Shown in pieces: positions 1 to 8,706 of a DNA stretch of 64,000 bases. How positions within the stretch are numbered: the first letter of the stretch is position 1; each line of letters opens with the position of its first letter. The stretch is from Caproiciproducens sp. NJN-50. Lineage in GTDB: Bacteria > Bacillota > Clostridia > Oscillospirales > Acutalibacteraceae. The translations under genes and the position numbers were made by a program. The stretch lies in NCBI RefSeq assembly GCF_004103755.1, contig NZ_CP035283.1, positions 2,170,001-2,234,000 of the forward strand, read 5' to 3'. The notes under the pieces were generated by a model. The model was not told where the DNA came from. It saw only the letters and a program-made list of their open reading frames with translations, and did no database searches.

Positions 1-824
1 GCGCGGCAGATGACAAGATCCGCCGCGGCAAGACAGTCCGGCATGTCGCTGATGTATTCCCGGACGTCCAGCTCTTTGTGATCCTTTAATTCAAGGCCTT
101 TTTCCTTTAAAAGACCGGGAAACCATTTTCCCCACTGGCCATAGCCATGGATATGTTGAAAGCGGCCGCTTTTCGCGCTCTGAACCAGCAGGTCCGCCGC
201 CGCCTCGTTGATTTTCCGGGCACCCAGGCTTCCGCCGAAGGAAAGGATCAGCGGTCTGGAGTCAAGGCCGAGCTTTTCACGGGCCGCCTTTCGGTCGGCG
301 CGGACAACCTCCTGCCGGACCGGATTGCCGGTCAGAACGCACCGGGCGGAAGGACTGAGATATTTTTGCGCGTCCGCCACGGCCAGCATGGTCCTGTCCG
401 CTTTTTTCGACAGCATTTTGTTTGTGACGCCCGGGTATGCGTTCTGTTCATGGATGACCGAAGGGATCCCCATGCGAATCGCTTCCCGGACGACGGGGCC
501 GGCCACATAGCCGCCCGTGCCGACGCAGATGTCCGGGAGAAAACCGCGGATGATCCGGCGGGCCTCCAGTGTCGAAGTGAACAGGTGAATCACCGTTTTT
601 CCGTTTCTGACGAGATTCTTGACACTCAGGCTGCGCTGAAATCCCGAAATCGTGATGCTGCGAAACTCATATCCGGCGGATGGAACGAGGCGTTCCTCCA
701 TCCCGCCTTTCGCCCCGACGTACAAAATCCCGGCGTCCGGCTCCCGTTCCTTTATGTAGCCGGCAATGGCGAGAGCGGGGTTGATATGGCCGGCCGTACC
801 TCCGCCGGCAAACAGTACTTTCAT
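1..824 (-). CDS. murG: MurG, lipid II-forming GlcNAc transferase (partial at left edge)
   Basis: MurG moves GlcNAc from UDP-GlcNAc onto undecaprenyl-pyrophosphoryl-MurNAc-pentapeptide at the inner face of the membrane, completing lipid II. The visible N-terminal 274 residues begin MKVLFAGGGTAGHINPALA, the classic glycine-rich acceptor loop with its HxNPA signature. Further on are VGTGGYVAGPV, a HEQNAYPG motif and LSFGGSLGARKINE, the start of the nucleotide-sugar domain. The ATG lies 18 bp past the ftsW stop, so the two are one operon. The C-terminal quarter is outside the window. Confidence 0.96.
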   Translation of the reverse strand, partial: MKVLFAGGGTAGHINPALAIAGYIKEREPDAGILYVGAKGGMEERLVPSAGYEFRSITISGFQRSLSVKNLVRNGKTVIHLFTSTLEARRIIRGFLPDICVGTGGYVAGPVVREAIRMGIPSVIHEQNAYPGVTNKMLSKKADRTMLAVADAQKYLSPSARCVLTGNPVRQEVVRADRKAAREKLGLDSRPLILSFGGSLGARKINEAAADLLVQSAKSGRFQHIHGYGQWGKWFPGLLKEKGLELKDHKELDVREYISDMPDCLAAADLVICR

Positions 825-842
825 GGCAAACCCTCTGATTTT

Positions 843-2084
843 CTATATTTTTTCAATGGCAGACGTTCGCGAAATGGACAGAATGATCCCCATTTCGGCC
901 AGAAGAATCACGAGCGACGTTCCTCCGTAGCTGAAAAAGGGCAGACTGATGCCGGTGTTCGGGATGGTGTTGGTCACAACCGCGATGTTCAGGATGACCT
1001 GAAGGCCGACCTGGACAATCAGCCCGATTCCAAACAGCATGCCGAACTTATCTTTCGCGCGAAGGGAAATGGTAATGCCGCGCCAGATCAGCATGGCGAA
1101 CAGGATGATGATAATCAGCGCGCCGATGAATCCCAGTTCCTCGCATACGATGGCGAAGATAAAATCGTTCTGCGGCTCCGGAAGATACAGAAATTTCTGG
1201 CGCGACTGCCCCAGACCCAAACCGAGCAGACCGCCGGAACCGATCGCGTACAGGGACTGGCGCGTCTGCCAGGTGTCCGCGATCAGTTCCGGCGTCGCGT
1301 TGGAAAACGGGTCCAGCCAGGCGGTGATCCGATCGCTCGCATAGGCGTACTCTTTTGCGAACAGGACAAGGTACGCCACGCCGGCGCCCAGGATGCTGAA
1401 CGCGCCGACAAACCAGCGCAGTTTCACCCCGCCGATGAACAGCATCACCGCGCCGAGCAGAACGATGATGACGGTCGCGGAAACATGGGGTTCCCACATC
1501 AGCAGCGCCGCCGTCATTCCCAGAATCAGGGCATAGGGAAGCACGCCATAAAGAAACGTTCCCATCCGGTTGAAATTCAGCGATATCAGATGCGCAAAGA
1601 TCAGAACGATGGAAAATTTGGCGATTTCGGAAGGCTGAAACTGCCCGAAAGGTCCGAGATCAATCCACCTGTGTACGCCGTTGATCGCCGGCATAAACTT
1701 GACCAGCACCAGAAGCGCGTACGAGACCAGCAGAATCGGGATCGCGAATTCATGAAAATGATGATAATCAAAATAGGAAACAGCGAACATAACAATCACG
1801 CCGAGCACGGCGAAAACCGCCTGTTTGCTGATGAAAAAATAGCTGTTTCCGTTGTGGCGATAAAATGCGTTCGCATAGCTGGCGGAAAACATCATGATCA
1901 GGCCGATAATCAGCAGGACCATCACAAGGAACAGAAAGGGCAGATCCATGCCGGAGCGCACGGAAAAGATACGGAATCTTTTCCGCACTTTTTTCCCGTA
2001 CGCGGTGGCGTCGCGGATTTTTCCAACCGGGCGTTTCGCCGCGTTTCCCGGCATGGGAGCAACGGCGCTCTGATTCCGTGCCAT
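843..2084 (-). CDS. ftsW: FtsW/SpoVE-type SEDS peptidoglycan glycosyltransferase
   Basis: A SEDS-family membrane protein that polymerises lipid II into glycan strands with a partner class B PBP. The 413 residues have a basic cytoplasmic N-terminus of about 45 residues and then roughly ten hydrophobic segments. SEDS signatures include GVHRWIDLGPFGQFQPSE, the large loop ending LPEPQNDFIFAIVCEELG, and the C-terminal NTGISLPFFSYGGTS. The ATG follows an aaaggagg site. The position between mraY and murG and the spoVD-type PBP upstream fit either a vegetative FtsW or the sporulation SpoVE; sequence alone does not separate them. Confidence 0.93.
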   Translation of the reverse strand: MARNQSAVAPMPGNAAKRPVGKIRDATAYGKKVRKRFRIFSVRSGMDLPFLFLVMVLLIIGLIMMFSASYANAFYRHNGNSYFFISKQAVFAVLGVIVMFAVSYFDYHHFHEFAIPILLVSYALLVLVKFMPAINGVHRWIDLGPFGQFQPSEIAKFSIVLIFAHLISLNFNRMGTFLYGVLPYALILGMTAALLMWEPHVSATVIIVLLGAVMLFIGGVKLRWFVGAFSILGAGVAYLVLFAKEYAYASDRITAWLDPFSNATPELIADTWQTRQSLYAIGSGGLLGLGLGQSRQKFLYLPEPQNDFIFAIVCEELGFIGALIIIILFAMLIWRGITISLRAKDKFGMLFGIGLIVQVGLQVILNIAVVTNTIPNTGISLPFFSYGGTSLVILLAEMGIILSISRTSAIEKI

Positions 2085-2161
2085 GAATGTCTCCTCCTTT
2101 CCATTTCAGGTATGATTAAAGCATAATCCCCCCGCCGAATCTGTCGGTCCCTGGGGAATTA

Positions 2162-3169
2162 TCAGAAACCGAAAAATGCCAGCAGTACGGCGGCCGCACC
2201 GGAAAAAGCCGTGACTCCGCTGAAAACCAGGCAAATTTTCACCTCGCTCCAGCCGCAAAGCTCAAAATGGTGATGGATCGGGCTCATTTTAAACAAGCGT
2301 TTCCCATGGGTCGCCTTAAAATACGCCACCTGCAGCACAACGGACAAAATTTCAAAAATATAGACGATTCCGACCGGCAGGATCAGGATCGGCGCGTTCA
2401 CATCAAATCCGAGCGCACAGACCAGTCCCCCCAGGAACAAAGAGCCGGTGTCGCCCATAAAGACCTTTGCAGGGTTGAAATTCCACACCAGAAACCCCAG
2501 GCAGCCGCCCGCGGCGGCCGCGGACATGATCCCGACCGGGATCAGCCTGAAAATGCCGGCGATGATCATGAAGGACGCAGAGGCAAAAAAGGTGACGGAA
2601 GCATTCAGCCCGTCGATGCCGTCCGTAAAGTTGACGGCATTGACCATTCCCACAATCCCAAGGAGCGACAAGACCCAGTACCAAACGCCCAGATTGACTC
2701 CGCCGGCAAACGGGACCAGCGTGACGGAACCCGCTCCGAACCGGTAAAGCGTATACAGATATGCCCCGGCCACAAGAAACTGGAGGACAAGCTTCTGCCG
2801 GACGGTAAGACCCAGATTCCTTTTTTTGACCACTTTGATGTAATCGTCAAAAAAGCCGATCAGGCCGAACCCGCAGGCCATCAGCAGACCGCCGACGGTT
2901 TTGGTCCTCATGGCAAGATTGCTCTGGGTCAGCCCCGTGGCGCCGTAATACATCGAGAGGCAGACCGCCGAAGCCGCAAGAATTCCCACAATAAACAGGA
3001 ACCCGCCCATTGTCGGCGTTCCATTTTTTTTTCTGTGCCAGGAAGGCCCGACGTCGCGGATCGTCTGCCCGAAGTTCAGGCGATGGAGGAAGGGCACCAT
3101 CCATTTTCCAAGAAGTGCCGTAACCCCAAACGAAATTGTCGCCGCCGCAAGAGTCCATAAAGAATTCAT
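2162..3169 (-). CDS. mraY: MraY, phospho-MurNAc-pentapeptide transferase
   Basis: MraY transfers phospho-MurNAc-pentapeptide from UDP to undecaprenyl phosphate, making lipid I. The protein is polytopic with the family motifs in order: GTPTMGG in the first loop, the Asp pair of FFDDYIKV, NFTDGIDGLNA, and the C-terminal histidine motif PIHHHFELCGW. The ATG at 3169 is chosen; a GTG at 3181 in the same frame sits directly on the only Shine-Dalgarno-like AAGG. It follows the stop of the degenerate Mur-ligase gene by about 15 bp. Confidence 0.95.
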   Translation of the reverse strand: MNSLWTLAAATISFGVTALLGKWMVPFLHRLNFGQTIRDVGPSWHRKKNGTPTMGGFLFIVGILAASAVCLSMYYGATGLTQSNLAMRTKTVGGLLMACGFGLIGFFDDYIKVVKKRNLGLTVRQKLVLQFLVAGAYLYTLYRFGAGSVTLVPFAGGVNLGVWYWVLSLLGIVGMVNAVNFTDGIDGLNASVTFFASASFMIIAGIFRLIPVGIMSAAAAGGCLGFLVWNFNPAKVFMGDTGSLFLGGLVCALGFDVNAPILILPVGIVYIFEILSVVLQVAYFKATHGKRLFKMSPIHHHFELCGWSEVKICLVFSGVTAFSGAAAVLLAFFGF

Positions 3170-3183
3170 TGATTGATTCACCC

Positions 3184-3741
3184 TTATTCTGTAAACTGTC
3201 CTTCCGGTTTATACATCACCCGGTCCGCAGCGGATTCCACCGGCCTCAGGCTGTTCAGGGCCTTCAGGACTTCCGCAAACGGAATGCCGGCGCCCACCGC
3301 CGCGCAGGCCGCCGCCAGAACCTCTTCGACGTCCGAAAGGCTGCCGCCGTTCAGGCGGACGCGCCCGATCACTCCGAATCCGACGATTTCAAACGCGGCG
3401 TCCCCGTCCGGAGTCATCCGAATGTTGCGGGCGGTGAAATCCGCGTCGTCGCGCGCCAGGGAATAGGTAATCAGCTTTGCGGCGCCCGCGGCCCGGAACG
3501 AAAGCTCGCGCTCGGCAACGCACACGTCCCATCCTTCCGGATCAGATTCCGCCGCGTCCCCGCAGAGAAGCAGCACCGACTTTGCCGCGCCGCGAGGCAG
3601 CGGTTTCCCGTATTCCATTACGCGGCAGCGATCCCGGCCGCAGAACTGAAAGATCCAGCTCAGCACGGCCGCGGAACCTCCGCCCCTTTCAGCCACCGCG
3701 ACCATTTTTACGCATGGGCCGCGTTCTGCTTTCAATTTCAT
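3184..3741 (-). CDS. Degenerate Mur-ligase-like protein, probably not a working ligase
   Basis: This 185-residue protein occupies the place where murE and murF stand in most division clusters. Its second half resembles the central domain of MurE-type ligases: an ITYSLARDDADFTARNI stretch, then a strand and a helix running through SDVEEVLAAACAAVGAGIP, like the family's NxxNALAAxAAA segment. Near the N-terminus, MVAVAERGGGSAAVLSW lines up with the start of a Mur P-loop, but the GTNGKTT lysine and threonine are gone. No C-terminal ligase domain follows, and the protein is less than half normal length. Codon use matches the neighbours and the gene is fitted tightly into the operon with a GGGGAGAG site, so it looks maintained. 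Function unknown; a structural or regulatory role is only inferred. Confidence 0.72.
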   Translation of the reverse strand: MKLKAERGPCVKMVAVAERGGGSAAVLSWIFQFCGRDRCRVMEYGKPLPRGAAKSVLLLCGDAAESDPEGWDVCVAERELSFRAAGAAKLITYSLARDDADFTARNIRMTPDGDAAFEIVGFGVIGRVRLNGGSLSDVEEVLAAACAAVGAGIPFAEVLKALNSLRPVESAADRVMYKPEGQFTE

Positions 3742-3763
3742 GGAATCTCTCCCCAAACTTTCA

Positions 3764-5974
3764 TTATTCCACCTGACTTGGCTCAATAAACGAAACCGTG
3801 ACAACCGTGCCGGGCGGCACTTTGGTTCCCTCCGAAATGTCCTGCAGCTTCGATATCGCATTGGTGGATCCGGACAGAGCGGCTCCGGTCACGCTGATAT
3901 TGATTCCGGCCGACGCCGCCCGCTCATTTGCCTGAGCCAGGGTCAGCCCGACGAGATCCGGAACGACAACCGTCTTTTTCCCGCTCTGCTGATCGGTGAA
4001 CAGGACCACCTGGCCCCCTTTGGGAATGCTCTTGCCGGGTTCCGGAACCTGAGACACCACTTTCTCGCCGCTGCCGTAGAACTGGGAAGTCAGGCCGGCC
4101 TGGAAAACCTTGTTTTTCGCCTCCGCGATCGTCAGTCCCGTCACATTCGGCGCCTGGGCGTCCAGTTTTTTCATCTCTTCATCCGTATAGACCGGTTCCA
4201 CTCCGAGATAGGGAAGAACTTCCGTCATCGTCTTCAGGAACACAGGTCCCGAGACCTGGCTTCCATAATAGCTGCTCCCGTGAGGCTCATCGTAAAATAC
4301 CAGCATGGCGATCTGCGGATCGTCCGCCGGGGCAAAGCCGCAGTAGGAAGCGATATACTCCTTGCTCGTCCTGATCTCCTGCTTTTCGGAAGTCCCCGTC
4401 TTCCCCGCGATCCGATAGCCCGGAATATAACCGCTGCTCGCGGTCCCGTCCGTCGCGTCCTGCTGCAAAATCATGGATATTCTGTGCGACGTGTCCTTTG
4501 AAATCACCTGGCGTTTCGGCGTCGTGTCGGCGGTCTTGACAATATTTCCGTTGCTGTCCAAAATCCGGTCGACCACATGGGGCCTCACCAGATACCCGCC
4601 GTTCGCCACTGCGGCGCAGGCGGTGATCATCTGAATCGGAGTAATGGTAAAGCTCTGGCCGAATGCGGAAGTCGCAAGCTCGACCGGCTTGAGCTGGCTG
4701 GCCGTATAATAGAGGCTGCGGGACTCACCCGGCAGGTCAATGCCGGTTTTAGAGGTAAAACCGAACGCGTTGAAATATTTGAAAAACAGATCGGGGCCGA
4801 GCATTTGTCCGACCTGCATGAACACGACGTTGCTCGATTTGCAGATGCCCTGCGCAAAGGTCAGATGTCCGAATCCCCCGCGCCTCCAGTCGTGGATGAC
4901 TCTGTCTCCGATCGTTAAAGACCCGGGGCAATTGAAAGGCGTATTTTCAGAAACCAGATTTTCCTCCATGGCCGACGCGCCTGTAATCATTTTGAATACG
5001 GAACCGGGCTGGTAGGTGTCGCTGACGCACTTGTTGCGCCACTGGGCCTGCTGGGCATCCTTGAGCGCCTTCGTTTTATCCGCCCCGTCCGGCATCTTGG
5101 CAATGACGTCCGCCTGAGTTTTGTCCGCTATGGTGAACGGGTCGTTCGGGTCGAAGTCCCCCTTGACCGCCATGGCGATGATGCCGCCTGTCTTGACATT
5201 CATGATAATGGCGCAGCCGCGGTTCTGTACCTTGTTGTCGACAAGGCCTTCCTGCAGGTTCTTTTCCAGGATGTGCTGTACCACCTCATCAATGGTCAGA
5301 ACAAGGCTGTGGCCGTCCTGAGCGGGAACCTCCTGTTCATAGTCGTACTGCATGTCGGTGCCGATCGCATTTTTTGCCGTAACCAGCTTGCCGGATACGC
5401 CGGTCAGTTCGCTGTCGTACTCCGCCTCCACGCCGGACAGGCCCTGGCTGTCCGTGCCCGTAAAGCCGAGCACCGTGGACGCCAGCGTGCCGTAGGGATA
5501 ATATCGTTTATAATCCTCGATCAGCCGGACTCCGTTCGTGATGCCATTTTTGTCCTTGAACGCGACGATCTGATCCTTGACGTCCGATTCCACCTTGCGC
5601 TTAATGACATCGTAGTAGGTCCTCTTTTTGCTGTGTTCCAGAATGACATTTTTATCCATATTGAGGATTTTGGCAAGCCCGGCTGCAATCAGGTCCCGGT
5701 TTTTGTCGGTGATATAGGCGGGTTCCAGAACAACCTGCCAGACCGTCGCACTCTGCGCCAGGACTTTCATGTTTTGGTCATAGATCGTCCCGCGCTGAGC
5801 GGTCAGAACCGTATCCTTGACCTGGTTGTCGACAGCGCGCATCTTGAGCGTTTCGCCCTCGACAATCTGCAGCCGGACCAGGTTGAAAACAACGGCTCCG
5901 AACCCGGCCAGGATCATCATCAACAGAACAAAGACCGTCCTGTGCCACATTCTTATGGTTGTTCCCTTTGCCAT
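3764..5974 (-). CDS. spoVD: SpoVD/PBP2-type class B penicillin-binding protein with two PASTA domains
   Basis: A transpeptidase that cross-links peptidoglycan, anchored by one N-terminal membrane helix (about residues 12-34). After the PBP dimerisation domain come the three catalytic motifs: SVFK (nucleophile Ser near residue 325), SSN (near 380) and KTGTS (near 525). Two PASTA repeats occupy the last 130 residues (NVTGLTIAEAKN and PDLVGLTLAQANE). Total is 736 residues. The start at 5974 is preferred because ggaggaac lies seven bases upstream; the frame stays open to 6016. PASTA-bearing PBPs at this position are usually SpoVD, needed for spore cortex, though in some Clostridia this copy also serves division. 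Confidence 0.92.
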   Translation of the reverse strand: MAKGTTIRMWHRTVFVLLMMILAGFGAVVFNLVRLQIVEGETLKMRAVDNQVKDTVLTAQRGTIYDQNMKVLAQSATVWQVVLEPAYITDKNRDLIAAGLAKILNMDKNVILEHSKKRTYYDVIKRKVESDVKDQIVAFKDKNGITNGVRLIEDYKRYYPYGTLASTVLGFTGTDSQGLSGVEAEYDSELTGVSGKLVTAKNAIGTDMQYDYEQEVPAQDGHSLVLTIDEVVQHILEKNLQEGLVDNKVQNRGCAIIMNVKTGGIIAMAVKGDFDPNDPFTIADKTQADVIAKMPDGADKTKALKDAQQAQWRNKCVSDTYQPGSVFKMITGASAMEENLVSENTPFNCPGSLTIGDRVIHDWRRGGFGHLTFAQGICKSSNVVFMQVGQMLGPDLFFKYFNAFGFTSKTGIDLPGESRSLYYTASQLKPVELATSAFGQSFTITPIQMITACAAVANGGYLVRPHVVDRILDSNGNIVKTADTTPKRQVISKDTSHRISMILQQDATDGTASSGYIPGYRIAGKTGTSEKQEIRTSKEYIASYCGFAPADDPQIAMLVFYDEPHGSSYYGSQVSGPVFLKTMTEVLPYLGVEPVYTDEEMKKLDAQAPNVTGLTIAEAKNKVFQAGLTSQFYGSGEKVVSQVPEPGKSIPKGGQVVLFTDQQSGKKTVVVPDLVGLTLAQANERAASAGINISVTGAALSGSTNAISKLQDISEGTKVPPGTVVTVSFIEPSQVE

Positions 5975-6120
5975 GCCTTGTTCCTCCAGTTGCCTGAAAA
6001 AAGAATCCGAATCCAAAAATGAGAGTCAAGAACTTTTTCTCAACTCTCCTTTTATCAAACGGCGGAAGGCCTCACAGACGCCCGAACACGCTATTAATAC
6101 TTATTGAACAGCCGCCTTCT

Positions 6121-6615
6121 TTATGACAGAAAGCGGCGCACGGAGTTGAGCAGCCGGGAAAACCAACCGTCGTTTTTGACCGGCAGCAGAATCTGCGTCT
6201 TGTCCCCGCTGGAAAGCGCTATGTTTTTCACTTGCTTCTGGTTGATTTTTTCCATGCCGAGCTTGTCCGCCGCATAGTTTTCCACAGCCTCAAGAGAGGT
6301 CTGCGCTTCCGATTTCATATTCATCTGCGTGTATACGCTCTGGTCTTCAGACAGCTGCTTTGTGACGGTTCCAAGGGAATCCGAAAGTTCGGCCAGCTGA
6401 ACCTGGCCGTAAATGTAAGTGCCGGCCATGCCCGCAACAATCAGAAAGGAAAGGACGGTGGAAAGCATCTTCCAGCGGCTGTATTTCGGCCGGCGATTCT
6501 CTTCCAGCCGTTCCCGCGGAAGCTCAATGACATTATTTTTCCGCGCCGGTTCCTGCTCCGCGCGGCGTTTTGGTTCAAACATCCCAAAATCGTAAGCTGT
6601 GCCGCTGTTTGCCAT
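6121..6615 (-). CDS. ftsL: FtsL-like bitopic division protein
   Basis: A 164-residue protein with a charged cytoplasmic N-terminus, a single membrane segment near residues 49-69 and a periplasm-facing coiled-coil (AELSDSLGTVTKQLSED). This is the build of FtsL, which joins DivIC to activate the FtsW-PBP pair. FtsL proteins diverge strongly, so the call rests on topology and on the fixed place between rsmH and the PBP gene. The ATG follows the rsmH stop by two bases and has an AAGGAGCGG site. Confidence 0.75.
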   Translation of the reverse strand: MANSGTAYDFGMFEPKRRAEQEPARKNNVIELPRERLEENRRPKYSRWKMLSTVLSFLIVAGMAGTYIYGQVQLAELSDSLGTVTKQLSEDQSVYTQMNMKSEAQTSLEAVENYAADKLGMEKINQKQVKNIALSSGDKTQILLPVKNDGWFSRLLNSVRRFLS

Positions 6616-6617
6616 GA

Positions 6618-7565
6618 TCAGTCCGCTCCTTCCGTTTCTTCAAGTTTTATGCAAACTCTCAGCCGCGCGCTGCGGCTCCTTGGATTCTCTTCCAGCTCCT
6701 GCTCCGACGGGGAGATGCCCTTCTTATAAAGCAGTTCCGCCCTCGGCTTTTTTCCGCAGACACACACCGGGAAATCCGGGGGGCAAGTGCACCCGGTGCA
6801 CCAATCCGCCATTCTTTTCTTTACCATGCGGTCCTCCAGCGAGTGAAACGTGATCACTGCCAGACGGCCGCCCGGCTTCAGGATGGAGAACGCCGCGTCC
6901 AGCCCCTCCGAAAGCCTGTCCAGTTCCCCGTTCACCCTGATCCGCAGCGCCTGAAAGGTTTTGCGGGCCGGATGCCCCGGTTTCCGGCGCACCGCGGCCG
7001 GAACGGAATTTTTGACAATGTCCGCGAGCTGCAGCGTCGTCTCGACCGGGGCCTCTTCTCTCGCCTTCACGATGCCGGCGGCAATTCTCCGGGCGTTGCT
7101 TTCCTCCCCGTATTTGTACAGAATCTCTTCCAGTTCCCTCTCGGAAAGGGAGTTGACCAAATCCCGCGCGGAAACCCCTTCCCGGCTCATCCTCATATCC
7201 AGAGGAGCGTCGGAATGATAGGAAAATCCGCGCGCCGGGTCGTCAAGCTGAAAAGAAGAAACCCCGATATCGAGCAGGACCCCGTCCGCCGGGACCAGTC
7301 CGAACCTTCTGGCCGCCTTGTCCATCAGTGAAAAATTAGTGCGGTAAACCGTTGCGCAGGGGTAATCTTTCAGGCGCCCGCCCGCCGCCTTGACAGCGTC
7401 CGGGTCCTGATCGATCGCCAGCAGCTTTCCGGTCTTCAGGCGTTTTGCAATCGCAAGGGAATGGCCGCCGCCGCCCGCCGTGCCGTCAATATAGATCCCG
7501 TCCGGGCGGATATTCAGGCTTTCGATGGTTTCATCAAACAGGACCGGTTTATGATAAAATTCCAT
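6618..7565 (-). CDS. rsmH: RsmH, 16S rRNA m4C1402 methyltransferase
   Basis: RsmH (MraW) N4-methylates C1402 of 16S rRNA in the ribosomal P site, using S-adenosylmethionine. The 315-residue product shows the SAM loop IDGTAGGGGHS near residue 27, LLDIGVSSFQLD, the insertion domain with RKTFQALRIRVNGEL, and FHSLEDRMVK. A Cys cluster, CTGCTCPPDFPVCVCGK, lies near the C-terminus, as in many RsmH proteins. It is cotranscribed with mraZ, 12 bp downstream. Confidence 0.96.
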   Translation of the reverse strand: MEFYHKPVLFDETIESLNIRPDGIYIDGTAGGGGHSLAIAKRLKTGKLLAIDQDPDAVKAAGGRLKDYPCATVYRTNFSLMDKAARRFGLVPADGVLLDIGVSSFQLDDPARGFSYHSDAPLDMRMSREGVSARDLVNSLSERELEEILYKYGEESNARRIAAGIVKAREEAPVETTLQLADIVKNSVPAAVRRKPGHPARKTFQALRIRVNGELDRLSEGLDAAFSILKPGGRLAVITFHSLEDRMVKKRMADWCTGCTCPPDFPVCVCGKKPRAELLYKKGISPSEQELEENPRSRSARLRVCIKLEETEGAD

Positions 7566-7577
7566 AGCCGCGCCTCT

Positions 7578-7997
7578 TTACAGTTCCAGAAGGTCCATCG
7601 CCTCGGCGATGTTATCCTGCGTTAAAGTCGAATTGAAGCTGACCCAGCGGTCGGTATCCCAAATTTCAGCACGGCTGGAGGCGCCGATAAAAGTGACGTC
7701 TTTTGCCAGCTGAGCGTAATCACGAAGCGCCTGGGGCAAAAGGACGCGCCCCTGGCGGTCAGGCTGCGCTTCCACGGCCCCGGAAAAGAAAAAACGCTGA
7801 AGGCCGCGCGCTTTGGAAATCGGCATGGCGCTGATTTTCTCCTGGAGCCGGTCCCACTCTTTCGGCGAAAGGACAAAAAGGCAGCCGTCAAGGCCTTTTG
7901 TGACATAGAAATTATCCCCCAGGTCCTCGCGGAATCTGGCCGGAACAATCACGCGCCCCTTCGGGTCTATTGTATGCTGGTACTCTCCGATCAACAT
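7578..7997 (-). CDS. mraZ: MraZ, transcriptional regulator of the division cluster
   Basis: A 139-residue AbrB-like DNA-binding protein with two tandem MraZ domains; the two DxxGR elements are visible as DPKGRVIVPARFRE and DRQGRVLLPQALRD. MraZ forms a ring that binds direct repeats in its own promoter and usually represses the division operon. The ATG at 7997 gives the canonical MLIGEYQHTID start. Repeats matching MraZ boxes lie immediately upstream. Confidence 0.95.
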   Translation of the reverse strand: MLIGEYQHTIDPKGRVIVPARFREDLGDNFYVTKGLDGCLFVLSPKEWDRLQEKISAMPISKARGLQRFFFSGAVEAQPDRQGRVLLPQALRDYAQLAKDVTFIGASSRAEIWDTDRWVSFNSTLTQDNIAEAMDLLEL

Positions 7998-8033
7998 AAT
8001 AGACGGTCCTCTTTTAAGCAAAAAGCAGAAATG

Positions 8034-8073
8034 GAAACCACATTCTGCTACTTGCCCCCACCTTTCACCACTT
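8034..8073 (-). promoter_or_regulatory. MraZ-box direct repeats
   Basis: On the minus strand four decamers follow one another in phase: AAAGTGGTGA, AAGGTGGGGG, CAAGTAGCAG, AATGTGGTTT. A GTGG-type core every 10 bp is the known MraZ operator pattern. The repeats lie between the promoter and the mraZ start, where binding would block transcription of the whole division operon. Confidence 0.75.
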
Positions 8074-8080
8074 TGTTTTG

Positions 8081-8109
8081 ATTATATCCTACCCGTTACA
8101 AAAATGCAA
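8081..8109 (-). promoter_or_regulatory. Sigma-A promoter of the mraZ operon
   Basis: TTGCAT (8104-8109) and TATAAT (8081-8086) separated by 17 bp on the minus strand, directly upstream of the MraZ repeats. Confidence 0.8.
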
Positions 8110-8180
8110 CCTATTTTTTTGCTTTATGTCAACCGCAGATAGATTTTATTCAAGCATTTTGTATTTTGAGCGCTGCGAAT

Positions 8181-8209
8181 AAAAAAAACGCCACAAAATC
8201 TTGTGGCGT
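8181..8209 (-). terminator. Rho-independent terminator of the rsmD-coaD operon
   Basis: A 9-bp perfect stem (ACGCCACAA with TTGTGGCGT) closed by a four-base loop and followed on the minus strand by eight T. It lies 24 bp after the last gene of the operon. Confidence 0.9.
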
Positions 8210-8232
8210 AAAATTTTTCCTTTTTTATAAAT

Positions 8233-8706
8233 CTATTCCATTTTATCCTGTCCGGACCGCTGGGAAGCACGGATATTCTGCCTGGTCCGCCGGAGTTCCG
8301 CCAGGATCTGGGCCAGGCTGTCGTCGGTGCGCTTCATCAGGTCGTCGATATAGTCGTTGCTGGCCTTTCTCATTTCCCGGATCTTTGCCTGGGACTGCGC
8401 AGTGGTCTCGTTCGCCTTCTGCTGCGCCTGCCGGACGATCTCGTCCTGCGCGATCAAAGCCTTTGCGCGTTCCTGAGCGACATGCACAACGGTTTCCGCT
8501 TCACGGCGGGCGTCGTCGAGAATCTGCGTGCGGTCCGCGACGATCGCTTTGGCCTGATGGATTTCCTTCGGCAGATTCTCCCGGATTTCATCCAGCACCT
8601 GTTTGACTTCCTCACCGTCAAGGACCGCACGGCCGCGGCTCAGCGGCAGACTCCACGCCTTGTCGACCATATCGTAAAGCTCGTTAATTAAGTCGTCCAC
8701 GCTCAT
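8233..8706 (-). CDS. Coiled-coil protein of unknown function downstream of coaD
   Basis: A 157-residue, mostly helical protein. From about residue 40 to 145 it is a charged heptad-rich coiled coil (LDEIRENLPKEIHQAKAIVA, then repeated AQ and KA blocks) that resembles the ATP synthase b-subunit stalk. There is no membrane segment and no nucleotide-binding motif. Homologues beside coaD in Clostridia are often labelled ATPase without support. The ATG at 8706 overlaps the coaD stop as ATGA and has a GGGAGGAAAA site, so translation is probably coupled. Confidence 0.8.
   Translation of the reverse strand: MSVDDLINELYDMVDKAWSLPLSRGRAVLDGEEVKQVLDEIRENLPKEIHQAKAIVADRTQILDDARREAETVVHVAQERAKALIAQDEIVRQAQQKANETTAQSQAKIREMRKASNDYIDDLMKRTDDSLAQILAELRRTRQNIRASQRSGQDKME

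Noticed and set aside
147..2126. A 659-residue plus-strand open frame opposite murG and ftsW
   Set aside because: Its sequence is low-complexity, rich in Arg, Gln, Asp and His, as expected from the antisense frame of a GC-rich membrane protein gene. The minus-strand genes carry clear family motifs.
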